From the NCBI GenBank assembly GCA_038363005.1, contig JBBQBI010000034.1, positions 1 through 37,787 of the forward strand: a stretch of 37,787 nt of DNA, given 5' to 3'. Below the pieces are notes generated by a model. The model ran no database searches and was not told the DNA's origin. It saw nothing but the letters and a program-made list of their open reading frames with translations. Of this stretch, positions 15,712 to 22,483 are shown one piece after another (position 1 is the stretch's first letter; each line of letters starts with the position of its first letter). The stretch comes from JAKOWB01 sp038363005. GTDB taxonomy: Bacteria > Pseudomonadota > Alphaproteobacteria > Kiloniellales > JACOMY01. The position numbers were made by a program, and so were the translations under genes.

Positions 15712-16617
15712 TCAGGCCTTTCCCTTGAGCCGCGGCTTCGGGGCGCCGGACACGCTGCAGAACCAGTCGACGATGGCGGAGAAATCGTTGCCGCCGTGGC
15801 CAGCCTGGCGCGCCATGGTGAAGGCGTCGCGCGCCGCCGCGGCCACCGGCAGGGCGACCTTCTCGGCCTGCGCCGCGGCGATGATCAACGACAGGTCCTT
15901 GTGCGCCAGGTCGATGGTGAAGCCCGGCGCGGTGTCGTCGATCAGCACCTTGCTGGCCCAGTTGACCTTGAGCTGGCCGTTGGTCGCGGTGGTGCCGTGG
16001 ATCACCTCCAGCGTCTTTTCCAGGTCGAGCCCGAAGCGCTGCGACAGCGCCAAGGCCTCGGCGTTGAGCTGGCAGGAGACGACGGCCAGGTAGTTGTTCA
16101 CCAGCTTGGTGCGCATGCCGGTGCCGGGCAGACCGCAGTGGTGGATCGTCGTGCCCATGGCCTGCAGCAGCGGCAGCACTTTCTGGAAGTCAGCATCGCT
16201 GGCGCCGACCATGAAGAGCGACTCGCCACGGTCGGCGTGGCTCGCCAGGCGGCCCACCGGCGCGTCGACGAAACCCAGGCCCTGCTTCGCGGCGGCGGCG
16301 GCCAGGCGATCGGTCACCTGTGGCTCGACCGTGCTCATGTCCATCACCACCTGGCCGGGCTTGGCGTGGGCGAAGATGCCGTCGGCGCCGGCGACGATGG
16401 CCTCCACCTCGACGCCGCTGGGCAGCATGGTGACGATCACGTCGCTGCCCTCGACCACGCCCGGCACGCCGTTGGCTGCCTGCGCGCCGGCCTCGGCCAG
16501 CGTGCGCACGGCGGCGGCGTTGATGTCCCAGGCCGCCAGGCCGAAGCCCTTCTTCACCAGGTTGGTGGCCATCGGGCGCCCCATGCGCCCCAGACCGATG
16601 AATCCCACGCGCTGCAT
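15712..16617 (-). CDS. Beta-hydroxyacid dehydrogenase family, sulfolactaldehyde reductase (YihU)-like
   Basis: This 301-aa NAD(P)-dependent dehydrogenase has the Rossmann loop GFIGLGRMGRPMA (residues 5-17), catalytic K171 in MRTKLVNNY and the family block IDLAHKDL. Instead of the D-x-S/P-V-S-G of ordinary 3-hydroxyisobutyrate dehydrogenases it reads DAPVGR (118-123), like E. coli YihU, whose R123, N174 and S178 are known to hold the sulfonate of sulfolactaldehyde. Here R123 and N174 are kept at identical positions while S178 is alanine. With the adjacent ComDE-like decarboxylase this suggests a three-carbon organosulfonate (or closely related acid) as substrate; 2-hydroxy-3-oxopropionate reductase is the alternative. 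It lies 128 nt downstream of a GntR gene, and AGGAG-like sequence precedes the ATG. Confidence 0.85.
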   Translation of the reverse strand: MQRVGFIGLGRMGRPMATNLVKKGFGLAAWDINAAAVRTLAEAGAQAANGVPGVVEGSDVIVTMLPSGVEVEAIVAGADGIFAHAKPGQVVMDMSTVEPQVTDRLAAAAAKQGLGFVDAPVGRLASHADRGESLFMVGASDADFQKVLPLLQAMGTTIHHCGLPGTGMRTKLVNNYLAVVSCQLNAEALALSQRFGLDLEKTLEVIHGTTATNGQLKVNWASKVLIDDTAPGFTIDLAHKDLSLIIAAAQAEKVALPVAAAARDAFTMARQAGHGGNDFSAIVDWFCSVSGAPKPRLKGKA

Positions 16618-16677
16618 AGCTGCTCTCCTTCGCTTCGGCGGGCAGGACTATAGCGGGGCCCGGGGCCGTGGGCGCAA

Positions 16678-16734
16678 GACCGGCCAGCGCCGGTCAGCCA
16701 GACCGACGCGACCTTGCACCCCGGTACCGGTGCA
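16678..16734 (-). terminator. Two stem-loops between GntR regulator and dehydrogenase
   Basis: GACCGGC-CAGC-GCCGGTC (16678-16695) and TGCACC-CCGGTACC-GGTGCA (16715-16734) are perfect hairpins just past the regulator's stop. There is no strong T-tract, so they may attenuate or stabilise rather than terminate. Confidence 0.35.
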
Positions 16735-16745
16735 GGCGCGGCCTC

Positions 16746-17477
16746 TCAGCTCTCGGGTGGTTCGGGGGGCGCCACGCTCTCCAGTACCCCGGCATAGGCG
16801 CGGCGCAGATGCGCGCGCATCGCCGCCTCGGCGGCGTCGGGATCGCGGCGGGCGATGGCCTCGGCAATGCGAACATGGTCGCGCTGCAGCGCGCGGGTCT
16901 CGCTGGCGTTGTAGCGCCGGAGCGCTCGCGCGCTGGAAAAGAGGTCGCGGTAGTCGTTGACCAACCGCTCGACGCGCGGCGCCCGGCCGGCGGTCGCCAC
17001 GGCCAGGTGGAAGTCGCGGTTCGACCTGGCACGCGCCTCGACGTCGGCGGGATCGAGACGGCGGCTGGCCGCCGCCGCCGCCGCGATGGCCCGAATCTCC
17101 GCCGGACTCGCCCGCATCGCCGCCAGCCTGGCGGCGCAGCCCTCGATGGCCTCGCGGATGAAATAGATGTCCAGCAGCTCCTGCCCCGGATCGGCCACCG
17201 CGAAACCGGCGCCGCTGCCGCGGCGCACCAGCCCGTCCTTGGCCAGGCGGGCAAAGGCCTCGCGCACCGGGGTGCGGCTGACGCCCAGCAGCGCGGCCAC
17301 CGCCGTCTCGGTCAGCCGCTCGCCGGGCTGGAACTCGCCATCGATGATGGCGCGCCGCAGCCGGTCATAGGCCAGCGCCGCCGCGCGCTTCGGTGGCTCG
17401 ATCTGCCAGGCGGCCGGCTGTTCTTGCCCGGGAGTCGCGCCCGGCGCGCTGCTCGTTGTTGTCATGGCATCTACCAT
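16746..17477 (-). CDS. GntR-family transcriptional regulator (FadR/FCD subfamily)
   Basis: This 243-aa regulator has an N-terminal winged helix (LAYDRLRRAIIDGEFQPGERL ... LLGVSRTPVREAFARLAKDGLV, about residues 35-95) and a C-terminal all-helical FCD ligand domain with likely metal ligands in NRDFH and in the DHVRI/AHLRR helices. FadR-type members usually repress adjacent catabolic operons until a carboxylate effector binds. I chose the ATG at 17477 because AGGA lies 6 nt upstream; an ATG at 17465 is also possible. It is divergent from a Rieske oxygenase and upstream of the YihU-like/ComDE-like genes, so it could control both arms. Confidence 0.92.
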   Translation of the reverse strand: MVDAMTTTSSAPGATPGQEQPAAWQIEPPKRAAALAYDRLRRAIIDGEFQPGERLTETAVAALLGVSRTPVREAFARLAKDGLVRRGSGAGFAVADPGQELLDIYFIREAIEGCAARLAAMRASPAEIRAIAAAAAASRRLDPADVEARARSNRDFHLAVATAGRAPRVERLVNDYRDLFSSARALRRYNASETRALQRDHVRIAEAIARRDPDAAEAAMRAHLRRAYAGVLESVAPPEPPES

Positions 17478-17486
17478 ACCGTATCC

Positions 17487-17494
17487 TGTATACA
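17487..17494. promoter_or_regulatory. GntR-type operator candidate in the divergent promoter
   Basis: TGTATACA is a perfect palindrome inside CCTGTATACATA, with a second GTAT (17481) nearby, in the 60-nt gap between the GntR gene and the Rieske gene. AT-rich TGTATACA cores are typical of FadR-type GntR operators. The site is 10 nt upstream of the regulator's ATG, consistent with autoregulation. Confidence 0.5.
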
Positions 17495-17537
17495 TATTGA
17501 AGCCGAAACATGGCGCCAGTACGGACGCCGCCGCTAC

Positions 17538-18731
17538 ATGAGACCCTCGGACCCAATGCTTCCCACCTGGCACGAACCCGCGCAGCCCCTCGATCCCGCT
17601 CACTTTGCTGGCGTGCGGCGGCCCTTGCTGGAGGCCGACACGCTGCCGACCTGGGCCTACACCTCGCCCGGCTTCTACCGGGCCGAGGTCGAGCGGATCT
17701 TCGGCAAGGTCTGGAACTTCGTCGGCCACGTCGACCAGCTGCCTGAGCCCGGCAGCTACGTCGCCCTCGACCTCGTCGGCGTGCCGGTGATCCTGGCGCG
17801 CGGCAAGGATGGCGTGATCCGCGCCTTCGCCAACTCCTGCCGTCATCGTGGCGCCAAGCTGCTGGAGGGCCGGGGCGTCGCGGCGGCCATCCGCTGCCCC
17901 TATCACAGCTGGACCTACGACCTGGAGGGCAAGCTGCGCGGCGCCGCGCAGATGGAGGACACGGTCGGCTTCGACCGCGCCAACTTCGGCCTCGACGAAT
18001 TCCGCGTCGGCCTCTGGGGCGGCTTCATCTTCCTCTGCTTGGATCCCGCCGCGCCGCCGCTGGCAGAGTTCCTCGGCGAGTTGCCGGAGCTGCTGGCGCC
18101 CTACAACCTCGACGACATGGGGCTGGCCCGCCTAAGGACCTGGGAGGTCGGCTGCAACTGGAAGATCTATGTCGAGAACGCGATGGAGTCCTATCACGTC
18201 CCGACGGTGCACTCGAAGACCATCCAGCTGCAGAAGCGCGACATCAATCCGCCGCTGTTCGGCGCGACCGGCCAGTGGTGCGGCCTCTACACCCGGCACA
18301 GCGGCAGCCGCGCGCTGGAAGCCGGCGACACCGGCTTCCCCTACATCCCCTCGCTGACCGGCGACAGCGCCGAGGGCACCTACTACATCCTGCTCTATCC
18401 CGGCACGATGCTGGCGCTGACCTTTGACTGCATGTGGTGGCTGGAGGTCTATCCCACCGGGCCGCAGACCATGCAGCTGCGCTCCGGCGCGCTGTTCCCC
18501 AAAAGCACCCTGGCGCGGGCCGACTTCCAGGATATCCTGCCGCGCTACTGCAAGCGCTGGGACCGCACGATCCCCGAAGACAATGTCGTCTCGGAGCTGC
18601 AGCAGCAGGGCATCCAGTCGCCCTTCGCCCGCACCGGCCGCTTCTCCGTCATGGAGCCGCTGGTGCACTCCATCGCCAACTGGGTGCTCGACCGCGTCGT
18701 CGAGCAGCCGCGCCAGACGGTGACCGCATGA
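17538..18731 (+). CDS. Rieske non-heme iron oxygenase, large (alpha) subunit (second copy type)
   Basis: This 397-aa oxygenase subunit has Rieske ligands C101, H103, C120 and H123 (CRHRG-x-CPYHSW) and non-heme iron histidines H220 and H225 in ESYHVPTVH, after the NWKIYVENAMESYH motif. It is diverged from the first Rieske gene at 2549. The NWK-Y-EN-ESYH pattern is shared with choline/carnitine/betaine-type monooxygenases. The ATG at 17538 is chosen; 17556 is also possible. It overlaps the next gene by 4 nt and is divergent from the GntR gene. As for the first copy, no reductase is close by. Confidence 0.92.
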   Translation: MRPSDPMLPTWHEPAQPLDPAHFAGVRRPLLEADTLPTWAYTSPGFYRAEVERIFGKVWNFVGHVDQLPEPGSYVALDLVGVPVILARGKDGVIRAFANSCRHRGAKLLEGRGVAAAIRCPYHSWTYDLEGKLRGAAQMEDTVGFDRANFGLDEFRVGLWGGFIFLCLDPAAPPLAEFLGELPELLAPYNLDDMGLARLRTWEVGCNWKIYVENAMESYHVPTVHSKTIQLQKRDINPPLFGATGQWCGLYTRHSGSRALEAGDTGFPYIPSLTGDSAEGTYYILLYPGTMLALTFDCMWWLEVYPTGPQTMQLRSGALFPKSTLARADFQDILPRYCKRWDRTIPEDNVVSELQQQGIQSPFARTGRFSVMEPLVHSIANWVLDRVVEQPRQTVTA

Positions 18732-19723
18732 CCGAGCCGCTCCGCCTGATGATCGCCCGCGCGCCGCAGCAGGGCGAGCTGTTCCGCGTCGGCCGCGAGC
18801 AGCTCGATGCCGCGCTGAGCCGTTGCAGCCTGCCGCTGCCGCCGATCGACATCGCGGTGCGCGAGACCACGGACCCCGATTTCGCCGAGGTGCTGGAGCA
18901 CAGCTTCGCGCTGGTCGGCTTCCGCTTCCCGACCGAGCTGATCCAGCAGACCCGGGGCGCACTGCGCCTGATCCAGCTGACCGGCGCCGGCTGCGAGCAT
19001 CTGCTGCCCTTGACCTGGCTGCCGCAGCGGGTGGCCCTGGCCAACGCCAGCGGCATCCACACTGCCAAGGTCGAGGAATCGGCCATGATGGTGCTGCTGA
19101 TGCTGCATGGTCACCTGCCCTACTTCGCCACGGCGCAGCGGGCGCACAGCTGGTCGCAGAAGCACAGCGGCGCGATCGCCGGCAAGACAGCGCTGATCTT
19201 CGGCGTCGGCGGCATCGGCCGTGGGCTGGCCCGCGCCGCCAAGCGCCTGGGCCTCGAGGTGACCGGCGTGCGCCGCTCCGCCGGCACAGCCGAGTCCTTC
19301 GACCGCGTGGTCGACCTGCAGGAGGGTCTCGGGCTGCTCGGCACCGCCGACTTCGTGCTGCTGGCCATGCCGCTGACGGCGGAGACCAGGGGCCTGTTCG
19401 GCGCCGCGGAGTTCGCCCGCATGCGGCCCGACGCCGGCTTCGCCAACTTCGGCCGCGGCGGACTGGTCGACCAGGAGGCCTTGATCCAGGCGCTGCAGTC
19501 CGGCCACCTGGGCGGCGCAGTACTTGATGTGACCACGCCGGAGCCGCTGCCACCCGAGGCGCCACTGTGGGACGCCCCGCGCCTGCTGATCACGCCGCAC
19601 GTCTCCGCCGACGATCCCGACACCTATATCGCCGACGCGCTGGATCTCTTCCTCGACAACGTGCACCGCCGGCTGCAGGACCAGCCGCTGCGCAACGAGA
19701 TCAATCGGGCGCTGGGGTACTGA
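18728..19723 (+). CDS. D-isomer-specific 2-hydroxyacid dehydrogenase
   Basis: This 331-aa NAD-dependent enzyme interconverts 2-keto and D-2-hydroxy acids. It has the nucleotide motif GVGGIGRGLARAAKRLG and the catalytic triad R243 (NFGRGG), E272 (TTPEP) and H291 (ITPHVS). The start ATG overlaps the Rieske stop as ATGA, so the two are translationally coupled. The substrate is unknown; a product released by the oxygenase or a glyoxylate/hydroxypyruvate-type acid would fit. Confidence 0.9.
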   Translation: MTEPLRLMIARAPQQGELFRVGREQLDAALSRCSLPLPPIDIAVRETTDPDFAEVLEHSFALVGFRFPTELIQQTRGALRLIQLTGAGCEHLLPLTWLPQRVALANASGIHTAKVEESAMMVLLMLHGHLPYFATAQRAHSWSQKHSGAIAGKTALIFGVGGIGRGLARAAKRLGLEVTGVRRSAGTAESFDRVVDLQEGLGLLGTADFVLLAMPLTAETRGLFGAAEFARMRPDAGFANFGRGGLVDQEALIQALQSGHLGGAVLDVTTPEPLPPEAPLWDAPRLLITPHVSADDPDTYIADALDLFLDNVHRRLQDQPLRNEINRALGY

Positions 19724-19745
19724 GCGGGCGCTTCAACCCATTCTC

Positions 19746-19833
19746 CCGTCATGCTCGGGCTCGTCCCGAGCATCCATGTCGGGGCCAACGCAAGCGGCGG
19801 GATGGACCCTCGGGACAAGCCCGAGGGTGACGG
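19746..19833. repeat. REP-type double palindrome between convergent genes
   Basis: The left arm CCGTCATGCTCGGGC-TCGTCCCGAGCATCCATG and the right arm GGATGGACCCTCGGGACAAG-CCCGAGGGTGACGG are near reverse complements of each other, and each also folds on itself (CTCGGGCTCGTCCCGAG; CTCGGGACAAGCCCGAG). This is the style of dispersed extragenic palindromes common in alphaproteobacteria. It lies between converging stop codons and could end transcription from both sides. Confidence 0.85.
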
Positions 19834-19921
19834 TCGGGAGATAGCCGTCGGCCCCGGAAGCTTTGACGGACCAAGCGAGGCGCTTGCCAGGGTAGCGTAC
19901 AGAGAACTGCAGGTGGCTCCG

Positions 19922-21235
19922 CTACACCCACCGCCCCAGCAGCTCTTCCTCGAAAGGATAGGTCGTCAGCAGCTCGTAGCCGGTCTCGGTGACCAGCACC
20001 TGCTGCTCCAGCTTCACGCCCTCCAGGCCGCCGACCTCGCCGACGTAGGACTCACAGCAGAGCACCATGCCGGGCAGCACCGTGCCGTCCAGGCCGCTGT
20101 CCGGCTTGTACCAGCCGGGGCCGACGATGGTCGGCCATTGGCCGTAGAGGCCGACGCCGTGCCAGGTCATCGGCATCTGCTGGGCATAGAATTCCTCCGG
20201 CAGCTTGAAGCCCTTCTCCGACATCTCGCGGAAGGCGGCGCCCGGCTTGATCAGGGCCAAGTTGTGTTGCAGCTGCTCGAAGGCGACGCCGTAGAGCCGG
20301 CGCTGCTGGCTCGACGGCCGGCCCGGGCCGCAGAAGAAGGCGCGGGAGATGTCGGCGTCATAGCCGAAGGGGCCGATCATGTCGGTGTCGAAGGTCATCA
20401 ACTCGCCCGGCCGCACGCGGCGGTCCGTCGCCTCCTGGTACCAGGGGTTGGTGCGCCCGCCCGACGACAGCAGGCGGGTGTCGGAATAGTCGCCGCCCAG
20501 CGCGATGTTCTCGGCATTCAGCACGGCCCAGAGCTGGTTCTCGCTGACGCCGGGCTGTAGCGCTGCCTGCATCTTGGCGATGCCGGATTCGGTGGCGGCG
20601 ATGGAGACGGTGATGCAGTGGATCTCGTCCAGCGACTTGATGGCCTGGGCCTGGCCCATGGCCGGGCCGCCAGGCACCAGCGTCAGGCCCTGGTCGGCCA
20701 GCGCCAGGGCGACGAAGTGGCCGATCATGCGGTCGATGGCGAGGCGCTTGGAGCCCTGCGCGCGGACGAGGTCGGCGATCTGCTTCGCCCAGGCGATCAC
20801 CGCCGGGTCCTGCTCGCCCTCCGGCCCGCGCTTGGCGCCGGCGCGATAGGTGCCGCCGCCGGACCTGACCTCGCCCACGGTTTCCAGCGTGTTGGCCAGA
20901 TGCTCGGAGCCGCCGTACTCGAAGCAGACCGCCTTGCCCTGGGTCGGCACGAAGGCGGTGCGGATCAGCGAATGCAGCGACCAGGCCTGCATGTTCCGGA
21001 CGCCGGTGGCGTAGCGGATGTTGACCGCGTCGCCCAGCAGGATGCCGGCGACGTCGAGCTTGCGCAGCTCGGCCTGCAGCCGGCCGAGGCGATAGCCGCG
21101 CAGACCGACCATGTCGAGTTGGCCGCTGCCGGTGTCGGCGACGCCGGTGCCCAGCACCTTGCGGGCATGGCGGGTCAGGACGTAGTCGCGGTCGGCCGGG
21201 TTGGTCTCTGGCGACAGGGGGCGTTGGTCGGGCAT
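19922..21235 (-). CDS. M24-family metallohydrolase, DddP-like, lacking the DddP catalytic Asp
   Basis: This 437-aa creatinase/Xaa-Pro-peptidase-fold protein carries a full set of metal ligands: D283 and D285 (FDTD), D295 (ADIS), H359 (WHGVG), E395 (CCES) and E410 (KLEQ). The body follows DddP (DMSP lyase) closely, as in LRGYRLGRLQAE, NIRYATG-x2-NMQ, RTNPWYQE and LEQQVLVTETGYE-LTTYPF. In DddP the catalytic aspartate comes six residues after the metal histidine; here that position is G365 (HGVGLYG). Cleavage of DMSP is therefore doubtful; a hydrolase on an amide or other onium compound is more likely. It is the last gene of a minus-strand unit, 17 nt after the enolase-superfamily gene. Confidence 0.85.
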   Translation of the reverse strand: MPDQRPLSPETNPADRDYVLTRHARKVLGTGVADTGSGQLDMVGLRGYRLGRLQAELRKLDVAGILLGDAVNIRYATGVRNMQAWSLHSLIRTAFVPTQGKAVCFEYGGSEHLANTLETVGEVRSGGGTYRAGAKRGPEGEQDPAVIAWAKQIADLVRAQGSKRLAIDRMIGHFVALALADQGLTLVPGGPAMGQAQAIKSLDEIHCITVSIAATESGIAKMQAALQPGVSENQLWAVLNAENIALGGDYSDTRLLSSGGRTNPWYQEATDRRVRPGELMTFDTDMIGPFGYDADISRAFFCGPGRPSSQQRRLYGVAFEQLQHNLALIKPGAAFREMSEKGFKLPEEFYAQQMPMTWHGVGLYGQWPTIVGPGWYKPDSGLDGTVLPGMVLCCESYVGEVGGLEGVKLEQQVLVTETGYELLTTYPFEEELLGRWV

Positions 21236-21252
21236 GGGTATTCCTCCAGGGG

Positions 21253-22356
21253 TCAGGCGACGCGGAAGCGCTGGACCCAGTCTTCGTTAATCTCCACGCC
21301 CCAGCCGGGTCGCTCCGACAGCTGCACCTTGCCGTCCTTCAGCATCAGGTAGTCGTCGAAGAGGTGGCCCCAGGTGGGGTCGCTGTTCTCGCGGTAGTAT
21401 TCGATGATGTGGCCGTTCGGCACCGCGCAGGCGAGCTGCGCGTGGATCTCGGCGTTGCCGTGCGTGGCGATCGGGATGTCATGCGCCTGGGCCAGCGCGC
21501 AGGCCTTCATGAACTCGGTCACGCCGCCCATGCGCTGCGCGTCGGGGCAGAGGTACTGCGCCGCCTGGTGCTCGATCAGGTCGCGGAAGCCATAGCGCGT
21601 GTACTCATTCTCGCCGGTCGCGATGGGGATGCGCGTGGTGCGCTGCAGCTCGGCATGGCCGCGGTAGTTGTCGGCGCCCAGCGGGTCCTCGAACCAGTAG
21701 GGCTCCAGCTCCTCGATGCGGCGGGCGAACTCGATGGCCTCAGGCAGGCTGTGTGCCGAGTTGCTGTCGACCATGACCTTGACGTCGGGCCCCACCGCCT
21801 CGCGCACGGCGCGCACCCGCGCCACGTCCTCCTTGATCGGCAGGCGGCCGATTTTCATCTTCACGCCGGTCGCGCCGAACTTCAGATGGCTTTCCATCTC
21901 GGCCGCGAGCTCCTTCAGCCCCTTGCCCTCGGCGTAGTAGCCGCCGGCGACATAGGCCGGGATCGAGCTGCGGAAGCCGCCGAGCAGGCGCCACAGCGGC
22001 TGGCCCAGCGCCTTGCCCTTGATGTCGTGCAGCGCCAGGTCGACCGCGCCGACGATGCGCGTGGTCAAGCTGCGCCGCCCCATCATCGAGGGCCGGTAGA
22101 GATTGGCGTAGTGCCGCTCGGTGTCGAAGGGGTGCTGGCCCAGCAGCAGCGGCTCCAGCCCGGCGGTGAAGGCGGTGATGGTTTCCGCCCCGCCCGGCAG
22201 GTTCGAGGCATAGAGCAGGCCGAAGCCGGTGATGCCGGCGTCCGTCGCCACACGGACGATGGAGAAGTTCATCTCGGCATAGGAGTTGTCGCCGGTGCCC
22301 ATCGGCACCGGCTGCTTGCAGAGATAGGACTCGGCCCAGACCCTGGTGATCTTCAT
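21253..22356 (-). CDS. Mandelate racemase/muconate lactonizing enzyme family (enolase superfamily)
   Basis: This 367-aa (alpha/beta)8 enzyme abstracts a proton alpha to a carboxylate. It has the KxK base K166-M-K168, metal ligands D197, E223 and E249, and the Asp-His dyad D272/H299, which places it in the mandelate-racemase subgroup (acid sugar dehydratases and racemases). The N-terminal capping domain and KGKALGQPLWRLLGG are typical. It lies 127 nt downstream of a solute-binding-protein gene and 17 nt before the M24 hydrolase, so it probably acts on the imported compound. The substrate is unknown. Confidence 0.92.
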   Translation of the reverse strand: MKITRVWAESYLCKQPVPMGTGDNSYAEMNFSIVRVATDAGITGFGLLYASNLPGGAETITAFTAGLEPLLLGQHPFDTERHYANLYRPSMMGRRSLTTRIVGAVDLALHDIKGKALGQPLWRLLGGFRSSIPAYVAGGYYAEGKGLKELAAEMESHLKFGATGVKMKIGRLPIKEDVARVRAVREAVGPDVKVMVDSNSAHSLPEAIEFARRIEELEPYWFEDPLGADNYRGHAELQRTTRIPIATGENEYTRYGFRDLIEHQAAQYLCPDAQRMGGVTEFMKACALAQAHDIPIATHGNAEIHAQLACAVPNGHIIEYYRENSDPTWGHLFDDYLMLKDGKVQLSERPGWGVEINEDWVQRFRVA

Positions 22357-22381
22357 GCACGCTCCCCTGCCTCATGCCACG

Positions 22382-22452
22382 CTGCGGACAGCTGCCGACC
22401 GTCCGCAGGCAGTGGGCTGCGACGGCCGCCAGGGGCAAGCCCGGCGGCCGTC
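22382..22452 (-). other. Two stable stem-loops after the solute-binding-protein gene
   Basis: GACGGCCGCC / GGCGGCCGTC (22421-22452) and CTGCGGAC / GTCCGCAG (22382-22418) are perfect inverted repeats in the gap between the binding protein and the enolase-superfamily gene. There is no T-run. Such hairpins often protect the binding-protein part of an operon mRNA and give differential expression. Confidence 0.5.
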
Positions 22453-22483
22453 AGTTCACACAGTCTAGGGCAGAACGCCCGGC

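Noticed and set aside
16668..17537. In-frame upstream extension of the second Rieske gene
   Set aside because: It runs antisense through the GntR gene with no conserved sequence; the family start is near 17538.
19922..21235. Calling the M24 protein a DMSP lyase (dddP)
   Set aside because: The catalytic Asp position is glycine, so the name would over-claim.
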